Positions 18,248-26,961 of a stretch of 64,000 nt of DNA are shown in pieces (the stretch's first letter is position 1; every line of letters begins with the position of its first letter). Source of the stretch: Pseudonocardia asaccharolytica DSM 44247 = NBRC 16224 (GTDB taxonomy: Bacteria > Actinomycetota > Actinomycetes > Mycobacteriales > Pseudonocardiaceae); NCBI RefSeq assembly GCF_000423625.1, contig NZ_AUII01000019.1, forward strand, positions 1-64,000, given 5' to 3'. Both the position numbers and the translations under genes were made by a program. The notes below the pieces were generated by a model that was not told where the DNA came from, did not search any database, and was given only the letters and a program-made list of their open reading frames with translations.

Positions 18248-18928
18248 ATGTGCGGGATCGTCGGGCTGCACCTGAAGAACGCCGAGCTGTATCCGCGCCT
18301 CGGGGAGCTGCTGGTGCCGATGCTCGACTGCATGGCGAGCCGGGGGCCGGACAGCGCGGGCGTGGCGCTGCACGACGGCCACGCGATGCACGTCGTCAAG
18401 GACGTCGGCCCGCCCGTGGAGATCTGCGTGCGCAACGGGATCGCCGAACGGGGCGGATTCCAGGGAATCGGCCACACCCGGATGGCCACCGAATCGGCGG
18501 TGACCACACAGCACTCGCACCCGTTCGCGCCCACCCCGGACATGGCGGTGGTGCACAACGGCTCGTTCTCCAACCACGCCACCGTGCGGCGGCGGTTGGC
18601 GCGGCACGGGATCGGGTGCACGACCGACAACGACACCGAGGTGGCCTCCCGGTTCATCGGCCACCAGGTCGCCGGTGGCGCCGACCTGGCCGACGCACTG
18701 CGCATGGTCCTCAAGGAGCTCGACGGCTTCTTCACCCTGCTGGTGACCACCGGCACACAGTTCGCGGTGCTGCGGGACTCGTTCGCCTGTAAACCGGCCG
18801 TGATCGCCGAGACGGACGACTACGTCGCGGTCGCCTCGGAGTACCACGCCCTCGCCGGGCTGCCCGGCATCGGCGACGCCCGGGTGTTCGAGCCCGTGCC
18901 GGAAGAGGTCTACGCGTGGACCCGGTGA
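18248..18928 (+). CDS. glxB: Class II glutamine amidotransferase (GlxB/MgsA type)
   Basis: 226 residues starting MCGIVG, so Cys2 becomes the N-terminal nucleophile after Met removal. Other Ntn-amidotransferase marks are SRGPDSAGVAL, GHTRMATES, VVHNGSFSN and TDNDTEVASRF. Split glutamate-synthase-like systems encode this as a separate subunit that supplies ammonia or takes the gamma-glutamyl group. I started at this Met rather than the longer frame because Cys2 must be exposed; GGAGGT lies about 11 bp upstream. Overlaps glxC by 13 bp. Confidence 0.9.
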   Translation: MCGIVGLHLKNAELYPRLGELLVPMLDCMASRGPDSAGVALHDGHAMHVVKDVGPPVEICVRNGIAERGGFQGIGHTRMATESAVTTQHSHPFAPTPDMAVVHNGSFSNHATVRRRLARHGIGCTTDNDTEVASRFIGHQVAGGADLADALRMVLKELDGFFTLLVTTGTQFAVLRDSFACKPAVIAETDDYVAVASEYHALAGLPGIGDARVFEPVPEEVYAWTR

Positions 18929-19599
18929 TCCTCGACTGCACGCAGCTGTCCACCCGGGAGATCAACGCGGCGCTCGGTGGACTACCGGACGGCGCGGCGG
19001 CCCGGGTCATGGCGCCGTGGGGCAGGCACAACCTGGCCGTCGGGCTGGACAACCGCATCACGGTGCGGATCGAGGGCAATGCCGGCTATTTCATCGGCGG
19101 GCTCTGCGCCGGACCGGACGTGGTGGTCGACGGGTTCGTCGGATGGTCGGTGGCGGAGAACCTGATGCGCGGGACGGTGCGGGTGCGCGGCAACGCCTCC
19201 GAATGCGCGGGCGCCTCGGCGCACGGCGGCACCCTCATCGTGGAGGGCGACGCGTCGTCCCGGGCCGGCATCTCGCTCAAGGGCGGCACGGTGCTGGTCG
19301 CCGGGGACGTCGGGCATATGAGCGGGTTCATGGCCCAGGCCGGGATCCTGCTCGTCGGCGGGGACGCGGGCCAGGCGCTGGGCGACTCGCTCTACGAGAC
19401 GGTGATCTACGTCGGCGGCTCGATCGCCTCGCTGGGCTCGGACGCCCGGGTCGAGGACCTCACCGACGACGACGTGCTCACCGTGAAACGGCTGGCCGAC
19501 CGCGCGGGCTTCGAGCACATCGACCCGGGGAACGTCACCCGCGTGGCCTCGGCCCGCGAGCTCTACCACTTCGACGCGCTCGCCGGCCAGAGGTACTGA
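18916..19599 (+). CDS. glxC: GXGXG-domain protein (glutamate synthase alpha C-terminal-like, GlxC/MgsB)
   Basis: 227 residues from a GTG. The right-handed beta-helix repeats of the glutamate synthase C-terminal domain are seen as GNAGYFIGG, VRGNASECAGASAHGGTLIVEGDASSRAGISLKGGTVLVAGDVGHMSGFMAQAGILLVGGDAGQALGDSLYE in sequence, with G-x-x-G periodicity. In GlxBCD/MgsABC systems it forms the structural middle subunit beside the FMN subunit. Translationally coupled to glxB. Confidence 0.9.
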   Translation: MDPVILDCTQLSTREINAALGGLPDGAAARVMAPWGRHNLAVGLDNRITVRIEGNAGYFIGGLCAGPDVVVDGFVGWSVAENLMRGTVRVRGNASECAGASAHGGTLIVEGDASSRAGISLKGGTVLVAGDVGHMSGFMAQAGILLVGGDAGQALGDSLYETVIYVGGSIASLGSDARVEDLTDDDVLTVKRLADRAGFEHIDPGNVTRVASARELYHFDALAGQRY

Positions 19600-19601
19600 C
19601 A

Positions 19602-20954
19602 ATGGCCGCGGCCCCCCTGCCGATGGACGCGCGACGACCCAGCCACACCTTCGGGCCGCAGACCATCGCGGCGATCCAACGGATGGCCGAGGAGGGGCAC
19701 TACGAGATCCGGGGCTGGGGCGCCAAGCGCGTCCTGCCGACGTTCGACGACCTGGTCTTCCTCACCGCATCGGTCTCCCGGTACCCGTTGGAGGGCTACC
19801 GGGAGCGCTGCGAGACCCGCACCGTGCTCGGCGCTCGCCGGGCGAGCAGACCGCTCGAGCTCGACATCCCGATCACGATCGCGGGAATGAGCTTCGGCGC
19901 GCTGTCCGCGCCGGCGAAGATCGCGCTGGGCCGGGCGGCCACCGCGGTCGGCACCTCGACGACCACCGGTGACGGCGGAATGTCGGAGGAGGAGCGGGCG
20001 GCGTCACATCTGCTCGTCTACCAGTGCCTGCCGTCGCGGTACGGGTTCAACCCGGCGGACCTCAAGCGCGCCGACGCGATCGAGATCGTGATCGGGCAGG
20101 GCGCCAAGCCGGGCGGCGGCGGGATGCTGCTCGGGCAGAAGGTCAGCGACCGGGTCGCTGCGATGCGCACGCTGCCCGCGGGGATCGACCAGCGCTCGGC
20201 GTCGCGGCATCCGGACTGGGTCGGCCCCGACGACCTCCGGATCAAGATCGAAGAGCTGCGCGAGGCCACCGGCTGGGAGAAGCCGGTCTACGTCAAGCTC
20301 GGCGCCACCCGGGTCGGCAACGACGTCAAGCTGGCCGTGGCCGCGGGCGCCGATGTGGTCGTCGTCGACGGGATGCAGGGCGGCACCGGCGCCTCCCAGG
20401 ACGTGTTCCTCGAACATGCCGGCATCCCCACGCTCGCCGCGGTGCGGCTGGCGGCCGAGGCGCTGCGCGAGCTGGGCGTGGAGGACGAGGTGCAGCTCGT
20501 CGTCTCCGGCGGCATCCGCACCGGAGCGGACGTGGCCAAGGCGCTCGCGCTGGGCGCGACCGCCGTCTCGCTGGGGGTTGCGCCACTGATCGCGCTGGGC
20601 TGCAACGGCCGCACCTGGGTCCGTGACGGTGTCGCCCACGACGCGACCGCGGACTACCGGGCGCTGGGCACCGAACCCGGGTACTGCCATCACATGCACA
20701 CCGGCCGCTGCCCGGTCGGCATCGCCACCCAGGATCGCGACCTGGAGGCGCGGCTGGATCCCGAGGCGGGCGCCCGCCGCGTCGCGAACTATCTGCGATC
20801 GGTGACGATGGAGCTCACCACCATGGCCCGGGCGTGCGGAAAGTCCGATGTGCACAATCTCGAGCCCGAGGATCTGGTGGCGCTGACCGTCGAGGCGGCC
20901 GCGATGGCGCAGGTTCCGCTGGCCGGGACGACCTGGATTCCGGGCCGGAGCTGA
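19602..20954 (+). CDS. glxD: FMN-binding glutamate synthase-like subunit (GlxD/MgsC)
   Basis: 450 residues. TIM-barrel FMN domain of glutamate synthase: ITIAGMSFGALSAPAKIALGRAA, TTTGDGGMSEEE, QGAKPGGGGMLLGQKV, VYVKLGATRVGNDVKLAVAAGADVVVVDGMQGGTGA in sequence, and SGGIRTGADVAKALALGATAVSLG. A Cys-rich tail (CHHMHTGRCPVG) matches the iron-sulfur region. Together with GlxB and GlxC it would make glutamate or an N-alkylglutamate such as N-methylglutamate. Starts two bases after the glxC stop. Confidence 0.9.
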   Translation: MAAAPLPMDARRPSHTFGPQTIAAIQRMAEEGHYEIRGWGAKRVLPTFDDLVFLTASVSRYPLEGYRERCETRTVLGARRASRPLELDIPITIAGMSFGALSAPAKIALGRAATAVGTSTTTGDGGMSEEERAASHLLVYQCLPSRYGFNPADLKRADAIEIVIGQGAKPGGGGMLLGQKVSDRVAAMRTLPAGIDQRSASRHPDWVGPDDLRIKIEELREATGWEKPVYVKLGATRVGNDVKLAVAAGADVVVVDGMQGGTGASQDVFLEHAGIPTLAAVRLAAEALRELGVEDEVQLVVSGGIRTGADVAKALALGATAVSLGVAPLIALGCNGRTWVRDGVAHDATADYRALGTEPGYCHHMHTGRCPVGIATQDRDLEARLDPEAGARRVANYLRSVTMELTTMARACGKSDVHNLEPEDLVALTVEAAAMAQVPLAGTTWIPGRS

Positions 20955-20982
20955 GCGGCGATCCGTCGGCAGAGGAGTTGCC

Positions 20983-22335
20983 ATGGACGATGGGCGCGAC
21001 GATCTGAGGGCACGCGCGCGGGAGGACGGGATCGAGTTCTTCCTCGCCCTGTTCGTCGACATGCACGGCAAGCCGTGCGCGAAGGCCGTGCCGATGGCCA
21101 GCTTCGACCTGCTCATGGACGGCGGCGCCGGGTTCGCCGGGTTCGCCGCGGGCGCCATCGGCCAGAGCCCCGCGGATCCGGACCTGACGGCGATGCCCGA
21201 CCCGGCGTCCTACACCCGGGTGCCGTGGAAGGAGGGGGTCGCCGTGCTGCACTGCGACCCCTATGTGGGCGGCGAGCCGTGGCCGTACGCCCCGCGGGTG
21301 ATCCTCAAACGCCGGCTCGCCGCGCTGGCCGCCGACCGCGGCTGGACGTTCATGACCGGCGTCGAGGCCGAGTACTCGCTGCTGCGGCGCGCCCCGGACG
21401 GGAGGCTCGAGCTCGCCGACACCCTGGACTCGGCCGCGAAGCCCTGCTACGAGGTCAAGGGCCTGACCCGGATGTGGGACTTCCTTTCCACCCTGTCGCG
21501 GCACATGAACACGCTCGGCTGGGGCAACTACGCCAACGACCACGAGGACGGCAACGGCCAGTTCGAGAGCAACTTCGTCTACTCCGACGCCGTCACCACC
21601 GCGGACCGGACGATCTTCTTCCGGTACATGGTGCACATGCTGGCCCACGACTCCGGCATGACCGCGACCTTCATGCCCAAGCCGTTCGGATCGGTGACCG
21701 GCAACGGCATGCACATCCACCAGAGCCTGTGGACCCTCGATGGCACGCCGCTGTTCCGCGACGACAGCGACCCGCTCGGGCTGTCCAAGACGGCCTACTC
21801 CTATATCGGCGGGCTGCTGGACCACGGGCGGGCGCTCGCGGGGGTGATCTGCCCGACGGTGAACTCCTACAAGCGGATCGGGGTGGGCGCGCCGACCTCC
21901 GGGTCGACGTGGGCGCCGGCGTATGTGGCCTACGGCGGCAACAACCGCAGCCTCATGCTGCGGGTGCCCGAGGGCGGCCGGGTGGAACACCGCGGGGTCG
22001 ACGGGTCGGCGAACCCGTACCTGGCCTCGGCGGTCCTGCTCGCCGCGGGCCTGGACGGCATCGCCCGCGGACTCCATCCCGGTGAGCAGGTGACCGACGA
22101 CCTGTTCGCGCTACCCGCCGAGGAGGTGGCCCACCGGGGCATCGTGGCGCTCCCGAAGACCCTCGACCGGGCGCTGGAGGAGCTGGTCAGAGACGGTGTG
22201 CTGCGCGCGGCGCTGGGGCGGGTACCCGGCGGCGACTACCTCGACTACTTCACCGCCGTGAAACAGGCTGAGTTCGACGCCTACCACGCCGCGGTGTCCG
22301 ACTGGGAGATCGAGCGCTATCTCACGCTCATGTGA
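20983..22335 (+). CDS. GlnT/GmaS-type glutamine synthetase-like ligase
   Basis: 450 residues. Glutamine synthetase fold of the GlnT class: [61 protein letters not shown] and SANPYLASAVLLAAGLDG. Members of this class make gamma-glutamylmethylamide (GmaS), gamma-glutamylisopropylamide (IpuC) or glutamine. Linkage to GlxBCD and to two dimethylformamidases favours an amine substrate, but this is inference. Its 3' end overlaps the convergent methylase-like gene by 8 bp. A truncated second copy lies upstream of the urease genes. Confidence 0.88.
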   Translation: MDDGRDDLRARAREDGIEFFLALFVDMHGKPCAKAVPMASFDLLMDGGAGFAGFAAGAIGQSPADPDLTAMPDPASYTRVPWKEGVAVLHCDPYVGGEPWPYAPRVILKRRLAALAADRGWTFMTGVEAEYSLLRRAPDGRLELADTLDSAAKPCYEVKGLTRMWDFLSTLSRHMNTLGWGNYANDHEDGNGQFESNFVYSDAVTTADRTIFFRYMVHMLAHDSGMTATFMPKPFGSVTGNGMHIHQSLWTLDGTPLFRDDSDPLGLSKTAYSYIGGLLDHGRALAGVICPTVNSYKRIGVGAPTSGSTWAPAYVAYGGNNRSLMLRVPEGGRVEHRGVDGSANPYLASAVLLAAGLDGIARGLHPGEQVTDDLFALPAEEVAHRGIVALPKTLDRALEELVRDGVLRAALGRVPGGDYLDYFTAVKQAEFDAYHAAVSDWEIERYLTLM

Positions 22336-23038
22336 ACCCGCGGGGGTGGGACGTGGAGCAGCCGGCGACGGGCCGCAGCGCGGCGAGCAGCGCATCGGTG
22401 CGCCGCCGGTCGGGGGTCAGGGAGCCGACGAGCGGTGCGCCGGCCGGCGCGGGGCCGAGGCCGATCAGCAGCCGGCCCGAGCCGCTGTCGGGCACGAAGA
22501 TCCCCCGCGGCAGCTCCAGCAGCAGGTGCGGCGCGAGCCCGAACCGGTCGAGGTTCGCGAACGCGGTGCCGGGGCCGGGACGCATGACGAACCCGGGGCC
22601 GACGATGAACAGCCCGATCCCGTCCGGAACCAGCCGTGAGCAGGCCTGCAGCAACGCGACGTTGGCCGGGTCCTCGGTCAGGACCACAGGGCCGTCGGCC
22701 GTCTCGACCGGGATCCGCCGGGGCTGCCACCGCCATGGCGGGCAGCCGAGCACGACGTCGACGCCGGGTTCCAGGGTGGCCGCGACCGCGCGTGCGTCGT
22801 CGACGCGCCACACGATCCGGTCGGGCGGGGCGAGCCGCCCGCCGAGCGCGGCGCGGCGCGCGTCGGGCACCACACCGATCGCCCGCGCCGGCCGCAACTC
22901 CGCCACCAGCCGTGGGAGCATCCACCCGGCCGCGGCCCACAGGTCGACGACCGTTCGCGGCGGGCCCGAGCGCGCGCGCAGGTACGCACAGACGAAGTCG
23001 GGGATGAAGCAGGGGAGCTCACCGGCCGCGGGCCGCAT
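22328..23038 (-). CDS. N6-DNA-methylase-like protein with degraded motifs
   Basis: 236 residues. The layout resembles HsdM-type adenine methylases: an N-terminal PDFVCAYLRA, a Rossmann start VVDLWAAAGWMLPRLV (residues 30-45) where DxACGSG would normally be, DVVLGCPPWRW (98-104) in place of the NPPF/Y catalytic motif, and a closing LLLELPRGIFVPDSGSGRLLIGL. The SAM glycine motif and the N/D-PP-Y motif are both altered, so activity is doubtful. Seven bases after the Rieske-like gene, hence last in the first dmf operon. Function unknown. Confidence 0.6.
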   Translation of the reverse strand: MRPAAGELPCFIPDFVCAYLRARSGPPRTVVDLWAAAGWMLPRLVAELRPARAIGVVPDARRAALGGRLAPPDRIVWRVDDARAVAATLEPGVDVVLGCPPWRWQPRRIPVETADGPVVLTEDPANVALLQACSRLVPDGIGLFIVGPGFVMRPGPGTAFANLDRFGLAPHLLLELPRGIFVPDSGSGRLLIGLGPAPAGAPLVGSLTPDRRRTDALLAALRPVAGCSTSHPRGFT

Positions 23039-23045
23039 CCGCGGC

Positions 23046-24011
23046 TCACCCGCCCAGCAGGCTGCGCGCGTGGGTGAGGATCGGCGAGCCGTCGCCCATC
23101 CGCGCGCTGCGCGAGCGGGCGCGCGCCTCCCGGGCGACCGCCCGCCACCCCGCCGCGAGGGCGGCCGCCTCCTCGTCGGCGCCCTCCTCGACGACGCCCC
23201 CGGCCGCGTCCCCGCGGCGCGCGAACAGCGAGATCACGAGCGCCACCCCGTCGATCCGCGTCGGCTTCACCACGACGGTGGCCGCGTGGTCGGGCGCGCA
23301 CACGAGGACCACGTTCGGGAAGGCCCGCCACAACCGGACCCCGCCGTCGTCCGGCGCGAGCGGCGCGCCCGCGTCCGCGGCCCGCGGCCGGCCGCGCATC
23401 GTGCCCGGTACGTCGGTGCCCGCGGCCAGGCGCTCCACGAGCCGCCCACTGCGCGGCGGCGCGCCCAGCGCCTCGAACAGCGCGTCGCCGGCCAGCTTCC
23501 AGTTGCAGTCGAGCTCGGCCCAGAACCGTGCGACGTGCCGGAGCCCGCCGAGGGCCGCGGCGGCCGCGCCCAGCGCGCCGAGTTGCTCCTCCAGCGGCGG
23601 CGGATCGGCGAGCGTCACGAAGATCAGCGGGCCCACCGTCCGCACCGGCACGTCCGCGAGCTTCTGCGGGTTGAAGCCGATGAACTGGCGCATCTGCCGG
23701 GTGGGCACGCCGTCGTCGGCGGCAACGGCATCGGTGTCGAGCGAGTGGGCGCACGAGACGTACGGGCAGTTCGTCTTGTGGCCGTGCCCGCACTGGGCGG
23801 GGATGGTCCAGCAGGAGCCGTACTGGAGCACGTTGAACCCCGCCCGCAACCCGCCGTCGGGTCCGCGCTGCACGTGCAGACCGTGATGCCCGACGGTGGC
23901 GGGCAGGAGATCACCGAGGCCGGGGATCTGCTGTTCCACCCCGACGCACACCCACGCCCGGGTCCAGATGCGTTCGTCCTCCAGCGCGAGCTCGCGCAGG
24001 GCGGCTGACAT
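23046..24011 (-). CDS. Rieske oxygenase alpha-subunit-like protein lacking most metal ligands
   Basis: 321 residues. The fold pattern matches aromatic-ring-hydroxylating oxygenase alpha subunits: IWTRAWVCVGVEQQIPGLGDLL, GFNVLQYGS, NCPYVSCAHSLDTD, IGFNPQKL, GPLIFVTLAD and LDCNWKLAGDALFE. The Rieske ligands expected as CxH and CxxH are Leu62, Tyr64, Cys82 and Val85; only the Cys remains. The YH of the mononuclear iron site is LG (182-183). The frame is open and well coded, so it looks like a maintained pseudoenzyme. ATG with GGAGGT upstream, 22 bp after dmfA2. Confidence 0.78.
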   Translation of the reverse strand: MSAALRELALEDERIWTRAWVCVGVEQQIPGLGDLLPATVGHHGLHVQRGPDGGLRAGFNVLQYGSCWTIPAQCGHGHKTNCPYVSCAHSLDTDAVAADDGVPTRQMRQFIGFNPQKLADVPVRTVGPLIFVTLADPPPLEEQLGALGAAAAALGGLRHVARFWAELDCNWKLAGDALFEALGAPPRSGRLVERLAAGTDVPGTMRGRPRAADAGAPLAPDDGGVRLWRAFPNVVLVCAPDHAATVVVKPTRIDGVALVISLFARRGDAAGGVVEEGADEEAAALAAGWRAVAREARARSRSARMGDGSPILTHARSLLGG

Positions 24012-24033
24012 CGCGATGACCTCCGACCCGGAC

Positions 24034-26463
24034 CTAGGAACCCTTCGGCGCCAGCGCGTCGATGCGCCTGCGGTTCAGCTCCGGGTCGTAGGCCAGCCGG
24101 CCGCGGTGCAGCACGGCGTCGGAGGGCGGGTCGGGCAGCGGCCCGTCCTGCATGAACCGGTCGAGCACGTTCTTCGTCAGCCGGGAGATGTTGTTGTCGT
24201 AGTTGTTGTGCGACAGCGAGCCGCAGTAGGCGATCGAGCTGAACGCGAAGCAGGCGCCGCCGCCCGGGGTCTCGTGGTAGGCGATATCGGCCCGCACCCG
24301 CGGATGTTCGGTGCCGGTGAGGCCGGCCTGGTTGAACCCGAAGTCCTCCATCACGAGCAAGTAGCCGTCGGTGTGGCGGCCCGCGGAGGTGGCGACGAGC
24401 AGGGTGTGCGGCGGCGAGCCGAGCGAGGTGTCGACGATGTCCAGTTCGGTTCCCGCGGCGCCGCCGCCGACCAGCCCGAAGTCGCCGAGGCGCTCGTCGT
24501 AGCCGATGCCCTCGAACGCCCAGGACACCCGCGGGTCGTTCGACTCCGGCGTGCGCGTGTAGTACGAGCCGATGTCGAACCCTTCGCTCGACATGCCGGT
24601 CCCGGCGACGGAGTGCAGATAACGGCCGACGTAGCGCCACATCCCGCCGAGCTGGCCGTTGGACTGGTGGTGGTACTCGCCGGGGTCGGCGCGCCAGGTG
24701 CGGATGCCGGACTCGCAGCGGCGCATCTCGGTGACCTCGCCGCGGCCGTAGGCCGGGTGGAAGGTGTGGATCCAGTAGAAGCCGTCGGCGCCCATGTACA
24801 TGAAGCGCCCGCCGCGCTGCTTGTAGGCGTGGATCGCGTCGAGGTAGTTGGCGTCCTTGTGCTCGGGGTGGCTGCCGGTGATGAGGACGTTGTAGCCCTC
24901 GATCCGTTCCAGCCCGTCGTAGCTGATGTCCTCGTCGGCGATGACGTCGAACTCGTACCCCAGCTCGGTCAGCCAGTCGATGAGATGCAGGTCGGCGGGG
25001 AACTGCCACGGCGCCTGCATGAGGAAGTGGTCGTACTTCGGCCGGAACGACAGCACCGGCCGCAGCCGCGAGGACAGGCACAGCCCGCTCACGTCGGTGT
25101 GGGTGTCATAGATCGACCCGCCGTACTCCCGGTGCTCGGCCAGGAACATGTTCTGCGCCTGCAGGATCGGGATCCGGTAGACGAGCAGCTCGGCGCCGGC
25201 CGCGTTGGCCGCCAGATGCTCGTTGGCGTACGCCATGTAGTCGATCGTCGACATGATGACGCCGATCTTGGCGGTGCAGACCCCGAGCGGCGGGCGGACG
25301 AAGAACGGAACGTAGTCCTCGTCGCCGTCCTCCGAGGTGAGCTTGACGGCGTACACCGCGCTGCGCAGGTCCTCGGGGACCGGGAACTCGAAGTCGACGT
25401 CCCAGCGGGCGTCGTCGAGGTCGTCGTCGTGGAAGTGGATCGCGCCGTACTCCTGGGGGGCGTGCTGCCAGTTGGTCTCGACGCCGCGCCAGTTGTGGCC
25501 TGTCATGGCCCGGGTCGGCAGGTTCACCACCTCGCCGTGCAGTCGGTAGGGCCCCTTGTCGACGGCGGTGCGGGTGGGGATGCCCTCGGAGAAGTCCCAG
25601 GAGGCCACGAGGCAGGTCGACAGCTCGCCGGTCGGGCCCGGCCCGCGGCGCTCGTCGAGCTCGGGGCGCGCCCCCAGCTTCATCGTCTCGATCTCCATGC
25701 GACTCAGCGCCCGGTTGCACAGCCGGGGGCTGTCGATCTTGCCGTTGTAGTCGCCGCCCAGGATCACGCCGGGCACCGGGGACGTGCTCCCGGCCGGGCC
25801 CTCGTCGCGACGCTCCGCGTAGCCGGCCATGACCAGCGGCACGTCGGAATGCTCGATCCTCGTGTCCAGCGTCGCCTCCACGGGCTCGATCACGGGATCG
25901 AGCGCGTAGCGGATCTGTGGCTCGTGGTAGAGCACGGCCCGGCCCGATTCGGCGTCGAACGTCGCGGCCACGAAGTGCCACGCGTGGTCGCGCACGGGCA
26001 CGCCGGTGGTGAGCCGTTCGCCGTTGATCCGCAGCTCGAGCGCGCCGTTCTCGTCGAGGAACAGGCCGTAGCCGCGGTCGTCCGACCATTTCGCGATCAG
26101 CGCCTGCGGCCCCGGCTTCCAGTAGCCCTCGACCTTCGTCGGCATCGTCGGCCAGATCCAGCACTGCAGCGTGAAGCCGGCCACCCGCAGCGGACGGCGG
26201 TCCGCGACGACCACGTGCGAGCCGCTGTGGATGACCTGCCTGCGGCCGTCGTGGCGGCCGTTGAACGGCGCGTCGAGCGGAACCTCCTTGAACCCCGGGC
26301 CCGCGGGATTGGTGTCCCCGTGGATCAGCCGCACCAGCTGGGCGTCGTAGGCGGCGGGCCCGTCGCAGTTGACGAAGAAGCGGATCGGGTCCCCCTGCTG
26401 CACGGACCACTTGTCGCCGTAGGCGGTGATCCGCATCCAGGCCGTGCCGTTGCCGCTGCTCAT
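24034..26463 (-). CDS. dmfA2: N,N-dimethylformamidase large subunit, divergent copy
   Basis: Hydrolyses DMF to dimethylamine and formate in characterised homologues. 809 residues, longer than the classical enzyme (about 762). The iron site described for the Paracoccus enzyme, two Tyr and one Glu, maps to Tyr412 (YMAYANEH), Tyr452 (SIYDTHTD) and Glu534 (GSHPEH). An N-terminal beta-rich LamG-like region (WIWPTMP, DENGALELRINGERL) precedes the catalytic part. Strong GAGGAG before the ATG. Follows the small subunit gene by 48 bp. Confidence 0.9.
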   Translation of the reverse strand: MSSGNGTAWMRITAYGDKWSVQQGDPIRFFVNCDGPAAYDAQLVRLIHGDTNPAGPGFKEVPLDAPFNGRHDGRRQVIHSGSHVVVADRRPLRVAGFTLQCWIWPTMPTKVEGYWKPGPQALIAKWSDDRGYGLFLDENGALELRINGERLTTGVPVRDHAWHFVAATFDAESGRAVLYHEPQIRYALDPVIEPVEATLDTRIEHSDVPLVMAGYAERRDEGPAGSTSPVPGVILGGDYNGKIDSPRLCNRALSRMEIETMKLGARPELDERRGPGPTGELSTCLVASWDFSEGIPTRTAVDKGPYRLHGEVVNLPTRAMTGHNWRGVETNWQHAPQEYGAIHFHDDDLDDARWDVDFEFPVPEDLRSAVYAVKLTSEDGDEDYVPFFVRPPLGVCTAKIGVIMSTIDYMAYANEHLAANAAGAELLVYRIPILQAQNMFLAEHREYGGSIYDTHTDVSGLCLSSRLRPVLSFRPKYDHFLMQAPWQFPADLHLIDWLTELGYEFDVIADEDISYDGLERIEGYNVLITGSHPEHKDANYLDAIHAYKQRGGRFMYMGADGFYWIHTFHPAYGRGEVTEMRRCESGIRTWRADPGEYHHQSNGQLGGMWRYVGRYLHSVAGTGMSSEGFDIGSYYTRTPESNDPRVSWAFEGIGYDERLGDFGLVGGGAAGTELDIVDTSLGSPPHTLLVATSAGRHTDGYLLVMEDFGFNQAGLTGTEHPRVRADIAYHETPGGGACFAFSSIAYCGSLSHNNYDNNISRLTKNVLDRFMQDGPLPDPPSDAVLHRGRLAYDPELNRRRIDALAPKGS

Positions 26464-26511
26464 GGCTGCTCCTCGGGAGTCGTCGAGGGCATCGGGGACG
26501 CGGTGGGCGCG

Positions 26512-26961
26512 TCAGGTGACCGCCCAGTTGTCGTCGTGGCGCTTCCAGCCCTCGTGGAAGTCCTCCGGCATCCCGTCGGTCTCGGGGTACTGGTCCAGCC
26601 GCAGCAGGAAGATGTCGTGCTGGATCTCGTTCTCGTCGGTGTAGACCGTGTCGTTGACGAACTCCGGCGGCCTGCCGCGCACCCCGGTGAGCCTGCCGAT
26701 CCGCCACTGCCGCTCCACCTCGGTGCAGATGACGACGTACTTGCCGCCGTGGGCGCCCGGCTGCATCGCGCGCATGCGCACGAGCACCTTGGCGAGGTCC
26801 ATCTGCTCGTGGATGCCGCCGTGCGGCTCGATCGCGCTGCCCTGCCGCTCGGTGCGCAGGATCGAGCATCCGGCCACGCCCTTCATGTCGTCGATACACG
26901 CCCGGTGCTCGGCGATCATCCGGGCGCGCGCCTCGCTGTCCCGTGTCGGGATGGGGAACAT
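26512..26961 (-). CDS. dmfA1: N,N-dimethylformamidase small subunit, divergent copy
   Basis: 149 residues, about 17 longer than the classical small subunit. Recognised from position directly before the large subunit and from blocks shared with the second copy: a charged helical N-terminus with EARARMIAEHRACIDDMKG, then KYVVICTEVERQWRIGRLTG (compare KYILVCTRPHEEWRIAEITG in the other copy) and PPEFVNDTVYTDENEIQHDIF. First gene of the operon, with GGAGGGAGG upstream of the ATG. Confidence 0.82.
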   Translation of the reverse strand: MFPIPTRDSEARARMIAEHRACIDDMKGVAGCSILRTERQGSAIEPHGGIHEQMDLAKVLVRMRAMQPGAHGGKYVVICTEVERQWRIGRLTGVRGRPPEFVNDTVYTDENEIQHDIFLLRLDQYPETDGMPEDFHEGWKRHDDNWAVT

